Numbered from the stretch's first letter, positions 35,735 to 44,722 are shown. The stretch is DNA of 64,000 bases from Aurantiacibacter luteus (GCF_001010945.1 NZ_LBHB01000004.1:122494-186493), one strand, 5' to 3'. Notes: generated by a model not told the origin, from the letters alone. Program-made: numbers and translations.

Positions 35735-36238
35735 ATGAGACGAAACGTGATGATCATCGCAGCGGCGATTGCTATCGCATTCCCTGCCTTCGCGCGTGCG
35801 CAGTCTCTCGAGAATGCGTTCGCATTCTTCGACCAGGTCATGATGAACCGGGCGACCGTCCTGACACGTCATCCGACCGTGGAAAGATCCATCAACCACG
35901 TCAGGTTTACGCCAACAAGCTCTCAAACGTCGCAGTGCCGCACGACGATCGCCGGCAATACAGTGCCCGCGGATTACTTTCCCAGTGCGTCCGCCTCGAT
36001 TGCCTGGACACAAGTCATTGAGGTTCGGCCGCTGAGCAGAAATGCGGAACGTCCCGGGCTCGTGATCATTGGCGGCGGCTATACCCGCGTCTTCAACGGT
36101 TCGGGGAATTATGACCATTCAACCGGGCCGACAGCCGGGATTACCATCCTGACAGGATCGGCCGCGATGGATACCCGTCTGACCAATGCGATCAATGTCA
36201 TCATCGCCAACTGCGCCGACCGCTCGCTCGGCTTTTGA
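35735..36238 (+). CDS. Small exported protein 2, 167 aa
   Basis: A 167-residue protein with a signal peptide (FPAFARAQS). The mature part has two Cys (SQCRTT and IANCAD) and a central beta-rich stretch (ASIAWTQVIEVRPLSR, then RPGLVIIGGGYTRVF). Not recognised. Lower GC than the late genes. Its stop is 17 bases before the next start. Confidence 0.7.
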   Translation: MRRNVMIIAAAIAIAFPAFARAQSLENAFAFFDQVMMNRATVLTRHPTVERSINHVRFTPTSSQTSQCRTTIAGNTVPADYFPSASASIAWTQVIEVRPLSRNAERPGLVIIGGGYTRVFNGSGNYDHSTGPTAGITILTGSAAMDTRLTNAINVIIANCADRSLGF

Positions 36239-36255
36239 AGAGAGGCAAGAACGCC

Positions 36256-36693
36256 ATGCGCATCCCGAATATTTCCTGTCGAGCCGCCGGCTTCGCCCTT
36301 TCCCTGTTTCTTTGCGGAGGGGGTGCCGCCGCCGCGCAGCCCGACGACATCTTCCTTTCCTGCAGTTCGCCGTCGTTTGCCGATCCAATCGTCTATCGGA
36401 TCCGCGCCGACGGACTTTCCCGCTGGAACCAGCAAGGTCAGCGCTGGTCGTCGACATGCGGAATGGATCTCGACTGCAGTGTCGAGTTACGTGATGACAC
36501 GATCGTTCATCGCGAGAGCTATCGAGGCGTGATCCAGAGCTTAGCGGTCTTCTCGCGCGTGACTGGAGCGATGACCGAAACGATGGTCGCGCCTGGCCTC
36601 AGTCTGCAAGACCGCAATGGACGCTTCATCAGGAGCGCGACCTATTCTTGCACGCCGGTCGACAGCCCGGCTCCTGCGACCAGGCGGTTCTGA
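36256..36693 (+). CDS. Small exported protein 3, 145 aa
   Basis: A 145-residue protein with a signal peptide (ALSLFLCGGGAAAAQ). Four Cys in the mature part (FLSCSSP, STCGMDLDCS, YSCTP) suggest two disulfides. The segment ADPIVYRIRADGLSRWNQQG is beta-like. The ATG at 36256 is preferred over a TTG upstream because it has AGAGG before it. It probably forms one operon with the two genes before it. Function unknown. Confidence 0.7.
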   Translation: MRIPNISCRAAGFALSLFLCGGGAAAAQPDDIFLSCSSPSFADPIVYRIRADGLSRWNQQGQRWSSTCGMDLDCSVELRDDTIVHRESYRGVIQSLAVFSRVTGAMTETMVAPGLSLQDRNGRFIRSATYSCTPVDSPAPATRRF

Positions 36694-36722
36694 CCCTGCG
36701 CCAAGATTCACGAAGGGACCTT

Positions 36723-36833
36723 GTGGCAGTTTCCGAGCCACGGCCGGTTCGCGGCGTCATACCAGCGGACAACCTCTGCGATATCTACTTTCAAACCGGC
36801 ACAAATCGCTACACCGTCGTTTACATGGGGTAA
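36723..36833 (+). CDS. Possible short peptide, 36 aa
   Basis: A GTG-started frame with GAAGGGA upstream. It encodes VSEPRPVRGVIPADNLCDIY and then FQTGTNRYTVVYMG. The ending reads like a real protein, but the frame is short and has no signal peptide. It may be a remnant of a fourth cassette gene. Confidence 0.25.
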   Translation: MAVSEPRPVRGVIPADNLCDIYFQTGTNRYTVVYMG

Positions 36834-37027
36834 GCGAGCGACCCGAATTGGAAGGTGATGAGGTCCGCTTGGGACGTGCTCTGGACGATGGGCGCGATGT
36901 TTCCGTATCCGCCGCAGGATTCGCCCCTCGTGTCTTCAGGGCTCTCACTGTCATCTGGGAGGCATGTTCCACCACTGTCGACAGCCGAACCGGTTTCTGA
37001 CCACGAAAGCTGATAGCGGCCGAGCAC
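36821..37027 (-). CDS. Possible remnant of an exported protein, 68 aa
   Basis: A GTG-started minus-strand frame with good protein character: LGRYQLSWSETGSAVD, one Cys pair (GGTCLPDD, GESCGGYG) and the end DLITFQFGSLAYPM. It lacks a signal peptide because an in-frame stop lies just upstream, so it may be the mature part of a broken exported protein. Confidence 0.3.
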   Translation of the reverse strand: MLGRYQLSWSETGSAVDSGGTCLPDDSESPEDTRGESCGGYGNIAPIVQSTSQADLITFQFGSLAYPM

Positions 37028-37217
37028 GGAAAAAGGCTGATTCCCCGACTGAGCAGCCTGTCAAGCTGGGCAATTGATTGCGCAGCAAATTTCGGTGTTG
37101 GTTTCTTCAGCAAAGCGGGGGCATTCTTGGGATAGCCTTGGCGCTGGCGCTCGGATTGGGGGCGGACGCGGTCGGCACCGGTGCTAGGGTCTTCTCCTTT
37201 CATATGCGGGACACGGC

Positions 37218-37541
37218 ATGGGCCGGTTGAGCGGATTGCCCTCACGAATCGGCGCTCTGCCGGCGCGGGTGGCGGCTCTGCCCAAGGTGGCCGAGCGGTT
37301 CTACCAGTCGAAAGCCTGGCTCGATTACCGGCGCAGGCATGCGGCCTGGACGCGGGCGCGGCTCGGCGGTCTGTGGTGCTGCCAGTGCGGGGGCACGCGG
37401 CGGCTGATCCTCGACCACCGGGTCGAGCGCAAGGACGGCGGGCCGGACTTCCCTCCGTTCGAGCAGGCCGACTGGTATTGCGGCGGCTGCCACAACCGCA
37501 AGACGGCTCAAGCCCGCGCGGCGAGGGCTCGCGGTGGCTGA
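37218..37541 (+). CDS. HNH endonuclease
   Basis: A 107-residue HNH nuclease. The zinc and catalytic residues are visible: C54-x-x-C57 (CCQC), H67 in LILDHRV, and C88-x-x-C91-H-N (CGGCHNRKT). In HK97-type phages this gene lies just upstream of the terminase and helps packaging by assisting cos cleavage or DNA nicking. It is the first gene of the late block. Confidence 0.85.
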   Translation: MGRLSGLPSRIGALPARVAALPKVAERFYQSKAWLDYRRRHAAWTRARLGGLWCCQCGGTRRLILDHRVERKDGGPDFPPFEQADWYCGGCHNRKTAQARAARARGG

Positions 37542-37620
37542 GGCGAGGGGGGAGGGCGAAACTTCACAAGGCGCGCGGCCTGCTGACCGCCGCCCCTCTC
37601 ATTCAGGGAATTTTTTTGGC

Positions 37621-38106
37621 GTGACGGAAATTTTGGACATCGATCTGTTCGGTGATCCGGTTTCGCCGCGCGTGGAGGGGCGAGGGCGGCCGGAGTTCGC
37701 CTGGACCCTCGAAAGGTCGAACCGCGTGCTGCTCGCCTTCGTGCGCGGGCTGACGCTTGCGGAGACGGCGGAATTGATCGGGTGCGACGTGAAGACGCTG
37801 CGCAAACATTTTTCCGCAGAGCTCGCCGTCCGCAAGTCAGCGGCGCTCAGGATGGAGCAGCGCCAGCTCGAGCGGCTCAACGCGGCGGCCGAGGACGGCA
37901 GCGTGGCGGCGGAGAAGGAGCTCGCCAAGCGGATCGAGACGCTGCGGATGCGAGACCATGCGGCGAAGCAGGCGATCCGCGCGCCGACCAAGAAGGCGGC
38001 CAAGCTGGGCAAGAAGGAACAGCGGCGCATCGATGCGCGCTATGCCGGGGCGGCGGATCCGGAGTGGGCCGACCTCGGCCTGGTCGCGCCGGCGGGGCAT
38101 GGCTAA
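37621..38106 (+). CDS. Small terminase subunit-like protein
   Basis: From the GTG at 37621 the product is 161 residues. A helix-turn-helix lies at about 40-65 (LAFVRGLTLAETAELIGCDV), followed by a long basic helix and Lys-rich segment (KAAKLGKKEQRRIDARYAG). The location before TerL with an 8-bp overlap gives the call. A longer version from 37534 is possible but adds low-complexity residues. It would recognise the packaging site. Confidence 0.7.
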   Translation: MTEILDIDLFGDPVSPRVEGRGRPEFAWTLERSNRVLLAFVRGLTLAETAELIGCDVKTLRKHFSAELAVRKSAALRMEQRQLERLNAAAEDGSVAAEKELAKRIETLRMRDHAAKQAIRAPTKKAAKLGKKEQRRIDARYAGAADPEWADLGLVAPAGHG

Positions 38107-39811
38107 CGAAGACGCAGGGTGGGTGTTCGCCTGCCCGGACTGGTGGGAGCGGCTGCAGGCGGGCGAAAGCCTCGTCCCCGACCTGCCATTGGACGAGAAG
38201 GCGGCGGCCCGCGCGGTCGCCATCTTCAACAAGCTGAGCCTGCCCGACGTGGCCGGGTTCCCGCGGCTGCGGGACGCGGCGGGGGACTGGCAGCGCGACA
38301 TCGTCGCCGCGCTACTCGGCTCGGTGACGGCGGACGGGTACCGGCAGGTGCGCAAGCTCCTGTGCATGGTGCCCAAGAAGAATTCGAAGACGACGGGCGC
38401 GGGCGCGATCGCGGTGACGGCGCTGCTGGTCGATGCCTCGCCCAACCAGACCTACTACCTGTTCGGGCCGACGCAGGCGATTGCGCAGCGTGGGTTCGAC
38501 CAGGCGAGCGGGATGATTGCCGCCGACCCGGTGCTGAAGGCGCGGTTCGCCGTGAAGCACCACGTCAAGACGATCGCGGACCTGGTGACGGGCTCGACGC
38601 TGAGGGTCCAGACCTTCGACGAGAAGGTGGCGACGGGAGTGATCCCCAAGGGGATCGTGGTCGACGAGCTGCACATCCTCGGCAAGGTCCACTACGCCGA
38701 GCGCGTGCTGGGCCAGCTGTGGGGCGGCATGGTATCGAAACCCGATGCCTTCATGCTGCTGATCACGACGCAGAGCGACGAGCCGCCCGCGGGCGTGTTC
38801 AAGGCCGAGCTCGACTTGGCGCGGGGGATCCGCGACGGGCGGGTGACGGGCAAGGCGGCGGTGACGCTGCCGGTACTCTACGAGTTTCCGGAAGAGGTGC
38901 AGACCGATGCCGAGCAGCCGTGGCGCGACCCGGCGCTCTGGCCGCTCGTTCTGCCCAACCTCGGGCGATCGGTGCAGCTCGACCTGCTCGAACAACAGTT
39001 CGCCGAGGCCTGCGAGAAGGGCGATGGCGAGCTGGCGCGCTGGGCGAGCCAGCATCTCAACATCGAGATCGGTTTGGGGCTGCATTCGCAGCGCTGGCGC
39101 GGGGCCGATTACTGGCTCGCCGCGAGCGAGCCGGAGCTGACGCTGGAAGACCTGCTCTTGCGCTGCGAAGTCGCGGTGCTGGGCATCGACGGCGGAGGGC
39201 TCGACGACCTGACCGGCCTGGCGGTGGTCGGGCGCGAGGCGGGAACCGGCCAGTGGCTGGCGGTGCAGCGTGCCTGGGCGATGCGCGAGGTGGTCGACCT
39301 CAGGAAGGACGTGGCGCCGCGGCTGCTCGACTTCGAGCGCGAAGGCACGCTGACGCTGTGCGACAGCGCGACACAGGACCTTGAGGAGGTTGCCGCACTG
39401 GCGCGGCAGGTGCGGGAATCGGGGTTGCTGCCCGAAAAGGGCGCGGTCGGGCTCGACCCGCTGGCGGTTGGCGGCCTCGTCGACGCGCTGATCGGGGCCG
39501 GGCTCGAGGACGAGCAGCTCGTCGCCATCGGGCAGGGTTTCAAGCTGTCGAGCGCGGTGTGGAGCGCGGAGCGCAAGCTGCGAGACGGGACACTGCGGCA
39601 CGACGGATCGGACATGATGGCCTGGTGTGTGGGCAACGCGAAGGCCGAGCAGCGCGGCAACGCGGTGTACATCACGAAACAGGCGGCCGGTAAGGCCAAG
39701 ATCGACCCGCTGGTCGCGCTGTTCAACGGAGTGAAGCTGATGGAGCGCAATCCGGAGGCGGCGGGCGGGCCATCGATTTACGAGGAACGCGGGCTGCTGG
39801 TGCTGGGATGA
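38099..39811 (+). CDS. terL: Terminase large subunit
   Basis: A 570-residue ATPase-nuclease that pumps DNA into the prohead. Walker A is PKKNSKTTG at 92-100. The Walker B region is GIVVDELHIL near 170. The RNase H-like nuclease begins at AVLGIDGGGLDDLTGL near 356. The set matches the HK97/YmfN-type terminases. It has 8-bp and 4-bp overlaps with its neighbours. Confidence 0.95.
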   Translation: MANEDAGWVFACPDWWERLQAGESLVPDLPLDEKAAARAVAIFNKLSLPDVAGFPRLRDAAGDWQRDIVAALLGSVTADGYRQVRKLLCMVPKKNSKTTGAGAIAVTALLVDASPNQTYYLFGPTQAIAQRGFDQASGMIAADPVLKARFAVKHHVKTIADLVTGSTLRVQTFDEKVATGVIPKGIVVDELHILGKVHYAERVLGQLWGGMVSKPDAFMLLITTQSDEPPAGVFKAELDLARGIRDGRVTGKAAVTLPVLYEFPEEVQTDAEQPWRDPALWPLVLPNLGRSVQLDLLEQQFAEACEKGDGELARWASQHLNIEIGLGLHSQRWRGADYWLAASEPELTLEDLLLRCEVAVLGIDGGGLDDLTGLAVVGREAGTGQWLAVQRAWAMREVVDLRKDVAPRLLDFEREGTLTLCDSATQDLEEVAALARQVRESGLLPEKGAVGLDPLAVGGLVDALIGAGLEDEQLVAIGQGFKLSSAVWSAERKLRDGTLRHDGSDMMAWCVGNAKAEQRGNAVYITKQAAGKAKIDPLVALFNGVKLMERNPEAAGGPSIYEERGLLVLG

Positions 39812-41073
39812 GCTGGGCGGAACGGTTGTTCAGCTGGACCGGGTCCGGCGTGCCTAATGCGGGGACGGCCGTTGGCGTCGCGCCCGCTGTGCAGGCCTAT
39901 TCGGTCGAGAACCTGAAGCGCGAGATGCCGGCGTTCATGGCGGGTGGCTACGCGAACAAGACCGGTCGCTCGGTCACCGAGCACTCGGCGATGGCGAACG
40001 CGACCTTCGGGCGCGCGGTGCGGCTGATTGCCTCGACGGTGGGGATGCTGCCGCTCAACCTGATGTCGCGCGCGGCGGACGGCACGATCGCCAAGGCCGC
40101 CGGGCATCCGGTCCACCGGCTGCTGCGCACCGCGCCCAACGCGGCGCAGACGCCGACCGAGTTCAAGGCCTACATGCAGGGCCGGGCACTGCTTTATGGC
40201 GATGCCTACGCCTACAAGGTGCCCGGCGTGAAGGGCGTGCAGGCGCTGTGGCCGCTCGACCCGCTGCGGGTGACCGCCGAGCGATCGGAAAGCGACTTCG
40301 GCCTGGTGTGGAAGTATCAGCCGCGAAAGGGGCAGGCGCGCACGTTCGGCGCGGGCGAGCTGCTGCACCTGCGTTCGCCCTGGTCGCGGGACGGGCTGAC
40401 CGGCGAGGGACTGCTGGCGCTGGGCGCCGAGGTGCTGGGTCTGGCCGATGCGGTCGACGAGTCCGCGGCGAGCATTCTCGCCAAGGCGGCCAACCCCGGC
40501 GGCTTGCTGCAGGTGCCCAACGGGCTCAGCGCCGAGGCCTACGCCCGGCTGAAACAGCAGTGGAACGAGCAATTCGACGGCTCGGCGAACGCGGGCAAGT
40601 GGATCGTCGGCGAGGAGGGCATGGAGGGCAAGCCCTTCCCGGCCAGCGGCCGCGAAGCGGAAAGCGTGGCGCAGCGCAAGCTGCAGGTTGAGGAGATTGC
40701 GCGGCTGACGGGGATTCCGCGTCCGCTGCTGATGGTCGACGACACCAGTTGGGGCAGCGGCATCGAGCAGCTCGGGCTGTTTCTCATCACCTACTGCCTG
40801 ATGCCGTGGTTCGTGGCCTGGGAAGAGGCGGTGGCGCGTGACCTGCTGAGCGAGCGCGAACGCGAGACGCATTACGCAAAGTTCAACGAGGCGGCGCTGC
40901 TGCGCGGCAGCCTGAAGGACCAGGCCGAGTTCCTCGCCAAGGCGCTCGGCGGGCCCGGTGCGACGGGCTTCATGAAGCCAAACGAGGCGCGCGAGAAGAT
41001 GGACATGAACCCCGAACCCTGGGGCGAGCAGCCGGGATGGCTGCAAGGAGATGGCGATGCAACGCAAGTTTAA
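39808..41073 (+). CDS. Portal protein, HK97 family
   Basis: A 421-residue portal that forms the dodecameric DNA gate at the capsid vertex. The family blocks are STVGMLPLNLM, YGDAYAYKVPG, LWPLDPLRVTAERS, LLHLRSPWSRDGLTG and MVDDTSWGSGIEQLGLFLITYCL. Length is typical. It overlaps TerL by ATGA and the protease gene by 23 bases. Confidence 0.95.
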   Translation: MSWAERLFSWTGSGVPNAGTAVGVAPAVQAYSVENLKREMPAFMAGGYANKTGRSVTEHSAMANATFGRAVRLIASTVGMLPLNLMSRAADGTIAKAAGHPVHRLLRTAPNAAQTPTEFKAYMQGRALLYGDAYAYKVPGVKGVQALWPLDPLRVTAERSESDFGLVWKYQPRKGQARTFGAGELLHLRSPWSRDGLTGEGLLALGAEVLGLADAVDESAASILAKAANPGGLLQVPNGLSAEAYARLKQQWNEQFDGSANAGKWIVGEEGMEGKPFPASGREAESVAQRKLQVEEIARLTGIPRPLLMVDDTSWGSGIEQLGLFLITYCLMPWFVAWEEAVARDLLSERERETHYAKFNEAALLRGSLKDQAEFLAKALGGPGATGFMKPNEAREKMDMNPEPWGEQPGWLQGDGDATQV

Positions 41074-41944
41074 GGTCTGGGCAAAGCAGCGCCCGGGCGC
41101 GCTGCCGGTGCCGGCCGACCGCAAGATTTCGGCCTATGCGCCTGCCGACGTCTACCAGCGCTGGAGCGCCGAGGCGGCCGGCGTACGCGCGGTCGAGACG
41201 GGCGACAACGTCATCACGATGTTCGAGGACATCGGAGAGGACTTCTGGGCCGGTGGCGGGGTGACCGCGAAGAAGGTGAGCGCGCAGCTGCGCGCCATCG
41301 GCGACCGGCCGGTCGAGGTTCAGATCAACAGCCCCGGCGGCGACATGTTCGAGGGCATCGCGATCTACAATGTGCTGCGCGAGCACCCGCAGCCGATCAC
41401 GGTCAAGGTGATGGGCATGGCGGCCAGCGCCGCCTCGATCATCGCCATGGCCGGAGACACCATCGAGATCGGCGCGGCGAGCTTCTTGATGATCCACAAC
41501 TGTTGGGTCGTCGCCATCGGCAACCGCCACGACATGGTCGAGACCGCCGAGTGGCTCGAGCCGTTCGACCGGGCCATGTCAGAAGTCTACGCCGCGCGCT
41601 CGGGCCAGAGCGTCGAGGCGGTGCAGAAGTGGCTCGATGCCGAGACCTACATGAGCGGCTCGATCGCCGTCGAGCGGGGATTGGCCGATGCGCTGCTGCC
41701 CGCCGACCAGGTGCGGAGCGACGATCAGACCAAGGCCGCCGACCAAGCTACGAATTCGCTGCGCGCCATGGAGCTGACGCTGGTGTCGGGCGGGATGTCC
41801 CGCAGCCAGGCGCGCGCACGCATCAACGAGATCAAGGGCACGCCCGGCGCTGCCCCTGCAGGCACGCCGGGCGCTGCCGATGAACCGGATGCCGATCTGA
41901 CGGCGTCCTACGACCGACTGCTGGCCGCGATGAAGAGCGGCTGA
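41051..41944 (+). CDS. Head maturation protease, ClpP-like (S14/S49)
   Basis: A 297-residue prohead protease with a ClpP fold. The blocks are VEVQINSPGGDMFEG, the nucleophile region VMGMAASAASIIAMAG and the His region FLMIHNCWVVAIG. It should remove the delta domain of the capsid protein. The C-terminal 90 residues are a low-complexity part that could act as scaffold. A second ATG at 41057 is possible. Confidence 0.92.
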   Translation: MAMQRKFKVWAKQRPGALPVPADRKISAYAPADVYQRWSAEAAGVRAVETGDNVITMFEDIGEDFWAGGGVTAKKVSAQLRAIGDRPVEVQINSPGGDMFEGIAIYNVLREHPQPITVKVMGMAASAASIIAMAGDTIEIGAASFLMIHNCWVVAIGNRHDMVETAEWLEPFDRAMSEVYAARSGQSVEAVQKWLDAETYMSGSIAVERGLADALLPADQVRSDDQTKAADQATNSLRAMELTLVSGGMSRSQARARINEIKGTPGAAPAGTPGAADEPDADLTASYDRLLAAMKSG

Positions 41945-41962
41945 TCCAAAGGACCTATTCCC

Positions 41963-43216
41963 ATGCAGAAGACCGTACTCGCCGGCGCCGCGTCGCTGGC
42001 AGCCCTCTCGCTCGGCCTGGCACCGCGTGCCGTGCACGCCGCGCCGCGCGCCGACACGCAGGATCCGAAGGCGCTGGTCACCCAGCTCGCCGCCGCGTTC
42101 GAGGAATTCAAGACCACGAACGAGATCAAGGGCGCCGAGAAGGACGCGCTGGTGCAGGCCAAGCTCGAGAGCATCTCGAACGACATGTCCGACCTCACCG
42201 CCGCGATCGATGCGGCGAACGTGAAGCTCGCCGCCGCCAGCCTGGGCGGGGCGGGTGGCCCGGCCGATCCCGAGCACGTCGCGCAAATCAACGCCTACAT
42301 GCGCGCCGGCACGACGCCGACGGTGCAGGCTGCCCTGTCCGAGGGCACCGATTCCGCCGGCGGCTACCTTGTGCCGGTCGAATGGGACCGGACGATCACC
42401 GACAAGCTGAAGCAGCGCAGCCCGATCCGTGAGAACGCCCGCGTAATCACGATCGGCGGACGCGGGTTCAAGCGCGTCTACAACGACGGCGTTATCGGCT
42501 CGGGTTGGGTCGGCGAGACCGCCGTGCGGCCGGAGACCACCACGCCCGGCCTCTCGACCATCGATTTCGACACCGGCGAAATTTACGCCAACCCGGCGGT
42601 GACGCAGCGCATGCTCGACGATGCCGGGTTCGACCTCGAGGCGTGGCTCACGAGCGAGGTCGACGGCGAGTTCGCCATCCAGGAGAACATCGCCTTCCTC
42701 TCTGGCAACGGGTCGAACAAGCCGTACGGCATCCTGACCTATGTCACTGGGGCTGCCAACGCCGCGCGCCATCCGTTCGGCGCCATCGCCGCCACCACGG
42801 CGGCGGCGGTCGCGGAGGTGGACGGCGACGAACTGCTGACCGTCGTCGGCAGCCTGCCGAGCGAGCGCGATACGAACAGCAAGTGGTACATGAACCGCTC
42901 GACGCTGTTCGCCATCCGCAAGCTGAAGGACGGCCAGGGCAACTACCTGTGGCAGCCGAACTACGTCGCGGGTCAGCCCGCCTCGCTCGCCGGCTACCCG
43001 GTGGTCGAGGTGCCCGGCATGCCGTCGCTCGCCACGGGCAACGTCGTCGCGCTGTTTGGCGACATGGAGCAGACCTACCTGGTGGTCGATCGCAAGGGCA
43101 CCGAGGTGCTGCGCGATCCCTTCACCAACAAGCCCTACGTCCACTTCTACACCACGAAGCGCGTCGGCGGCGGGGTGCAGAACCCCGAGTACATGAAGGC
43201 GCTCAAGATGGCGTGA
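41963..43216 (+). CDS. Major capsid protein, HK97 fold, with signal-peptide-like start
   Basis: A 417-residue HK97-type capsid protein. Residues 30-105 are the helical delta domain, and the body begins at about 120 (STDSAGGYLVPVEWD-like block), with FDLEAWLTSEVDGEF, FLSGNGSNKPYGIL and the ending KRVGGGVQNPEYMKALKMA. Oddly, residues 1-27 look like a Sec signal peptide (KTVLAGAASLAALSLGLAP, then VHAAP). The ATG has AAGGA upstream at good spacing, so the leader seems to be translated. Confidence 0.93.
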   Translation: MQKTVLAGAASLAALSLGLAPRAVHAAPRADTQDPKALVTQLAAAFEEFKTTNEIKGAEKDALVQAKLESISNDMSDLTAAIDAANVKLAAASLGGAGGPADPEHVAQINAYMRAGTTPTVQAALSEGTDSAGGYLVPVEWDRTITDKLKQRSPIRENARVITIGGRGFKRVYNDGVIGSGWVGETAVRPETTTPGLSTIDFDTGEIYANPAVTQRMLDDAGFDLEAWLTSEVDGEFAIQENIAFLSGNGSNKPYGILTYVTGAANAARHPFGAIAATTAAAVAEVDGDELLTVVGSLPSERDTNSKWYMNRSTLFAIRKLKDGQGNYLWQPNYVAGQPASLAGYPVVEVPGMPSLATGNVVALFGDMEQTYLVVDRKGTEVLRDPFTNKPYVHFYTTKRVGGGVQNPEYMKALKMA

Positions 43217-43340
43217 TGCCCGCTGGGCAATTTCGAAGAAGAAGCGGGGGCGCGGCGATCGCGCTCCCGCTCTTTCCTGCGGCCGCTGCGGCGGCGGCAC
43301 GAAAGGGCGGGAACCCTTGGCCAAACGAAGGAGCATGGAC

Positions 43341-43604
43341 ATGGCTGCAAGAAAGACAAGCGGCGCGGCAACGACCGTCGCCAAGAAGGCCGGCGGCAAG
43401 CTGTCGCCGGCAACCGAGGCCGCAGCGAGCGGCGCGATCGTCGAGCCCGATCTCGCCAAGGCGAGCGTGATCGATCACCCCTCGGTTGACACCAACCCGC
43501 GCGCCTACGTTCCTGCCGAAAGCAACCAGATCGACTTCAACACGCCCTCGGCGCTGAAGGACGAGCAGGAGCAGGTCGCCGAGAACCTCGCGGCGTCGAA
43601 GTAA
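43341..43604 (+). CDS. Small structural-region protein, 87 aa
   Basis: An 87-residue protein with a Lys/Ala-rich start (ARKTSGAATTVAKKAGGK) and an acidic end (ALKDEQEQVAENLAASK). AAGGAG fits the ATG at 43341 better than those at 43317 or 43335. Genes of this size and composition between capsid and connector may encode decoration or assembly factors. Not recognised. Confidence 0.6.
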   Translation: MAARKTSGAATTVAKKAGGKLSPATEAAASGAIVEPDLAKASVIDHPSVDTNPRAYVPAESNQIDFNTPSALKDEQEQVAENLAASK

Positions 43605-43638
43605 CGCCGGTTCCGGACCGCAGGCAGGACAGGCGACG

Positions 43639-44208
43639 ATGAGCTTCGAACTCGCGCCGTTCGACCTGCCTGCGGACTACGGTGACGGCATCGTCTCGCT
43701 CGCCGAGATGAAGGCGCACTTGCGGGTGCTGTCAGGCGACGAGGATCTGCTGATCGGGTTCTATCGCGATGCGGCGGTGGACATGGTCGAGCGCTACTGC
43801 GGGGTGAGGCTGGCGCCGTGCTCGGGGCTGGAGTGGCGGGGCGAGGTGCTCGATGCGCCGCTGAGCCTCGGCGTCTGGCCGGTGACGGCGATCTCGGCGG
43901 TGTCCTGGCTGAGCGGCGACGGCGTGGCCGTGGTCGGCGAGGCGGCCAGCTGGCGTGTGCTCGTGCGCGACCGGGTGGGACTGGTGCCTGGGCAGTCCTT
44001 GCCCGCGGGCGTGGGCGGCGGGGTGGTGGTGACCTTCGACGCGGGGTTCACCGACGCCAACCGCCCGCCGGCACTGGTGCAGGCGGTGAAGGTCTTTGCC
44101 GCGCACCTCTACATGAACCGCGAGGCAGTGGGCGGCGGGGCGCAGAGCGGCGAGGTGCCGCTTGGGTTCCGGGCGATGTGCTCGGCTTACCGGATGCCGG
44201 TGCTCTGA
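43639..44208 (+). CDS. Head-tail connector protein, gp6/phiE125 gp8-like
   Basis: A 189-residue connector. The N-terminal helical part has SLAEMKAHLRVLSGDEDLLI, then YRDAAVDMVERYCGVRL, which is the gp6-like signature. The C-terminal beta part has VVVTFDAGF and AVKVFAAHLYMNREA. It should stack under the portal. It overlaps the next gene by one base. Confidence 0.85.
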   Translation: MSFELAPFDLPADYGDGIVSLAEMKAHLRVLSGDEDLLIGFYRDAAVDMVERYCGVRLAPCSGLEWRGEVLDAPLSLGVWPVTAISAVSWLSGDGVAVVGEAASWRVLVRDRVGLVPGQSLPAGVGGGVVVTFDAGFTDANRPPALVQAVKVFAAHLYMNREAVGGGAQSGEVPLGFRAMCSAYRMPVL

Positions 44209-44540
44209 TGGGGCGCCCGGCCGGTCGCCGCGACAAGCTGATCGGCTTGGAGCGCGCCAGCACCGAGGCCGACGACTACGGCGAGGACCGGGAGACATGG
44301 GCCGCGCTCACGACCCGCTACGCCGAGGTCTGGATGGGCAAGGGCTCCGAGCGGCGCGAGGCGGCGGCGGAGCGGGGGCGGCAGGCCGCCACCTTCGGCG
44401 TCGCCGACGACAGCGTGACGCGCACGCTGACGCTTAGGGACCGAGTTACCTACGCGGGCTCGGCCTGGGACATCGAGAGCATCGCGCCCGATACCCCTGA
44501 GCGGGGCTGGATCGAGATCACGGCAGTGAGGGAAGCATGA
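44208..44540 (+). CDS. Head closure / head-tail adaptor protein
   Basis: A 110-residue beta-rich protein of the SPP1 gp16/phage head-tail adaptor type: IGLERASTEADDYGEDRETW, then YAEVWMGKGSERREAA and VTRTLTLRDRVTYAGSAWDI. It follows the connector in the normal order and overlaps the next gene by ATGA. Confidence 0.8.
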   Translation: MGRPAGRRDKLIGLERASTEADDYGEDRETWAALTTRYAEVWMGKGSERREAAAERGRQAATFGVADDSVTRTLTLRDRVTYAGSAWDIESIAPDTPERGWIEITAVREA

Positions 44541-44722
44541 AGGTTCGCACGAAGAAGCTGCACGGCAATGCCTATCCGCCGGTCTACTGGAAGCACCCCC
44601 GGCGGATCTACGAGCCGGGCGAGCGCGACCGCGAAAACCTCGTTGCGGCGGGGCTGGTCGAGAATGTCGACGAGACGGACAGCGAAGAAGCGAGCAGCGA
44701 TGCGGGCGCGGGCGAAAGTTAA
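44537..44722 (+). CDS. Small head-tail region protein, 61 aa
   Basis: A 61-residue protein with a basic start (VRTKKLHGNAYPPVYWKHPR) and an acidic tail (DETDSEEASSDAGAGES). It is coupled to both neighbours (4-bp and 23-bp overlaps). Function unknown. Confidence 0.55.
   Translation: MKVRTKKLHGNAYPPVYWKHPRRIYEPGERDRENLVAAGLVENVDETDSEEASSDAGAGES

Larger units (their letters stand above)
36694..37217. other. Gene-poor region between the exported cassette and HNH gene
   Basis: About 520 bases without a clear long gene. It holds a possible short plus-strand peptide (36723-36833) and a protein-like minus-strand frame (36821-37027), whose stops overlap. The rest shows no hairpin or RNA that I can name. 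It could contain the late promoter, since the late operon starts at its right end. Confidence 0.4.

Noticed and set aside
41579..43459. A 626-codon minus-strand frame across the capsid gene
   Set aside because: It is antisense to the major capsid protein, whose family blocks are unmistakable.
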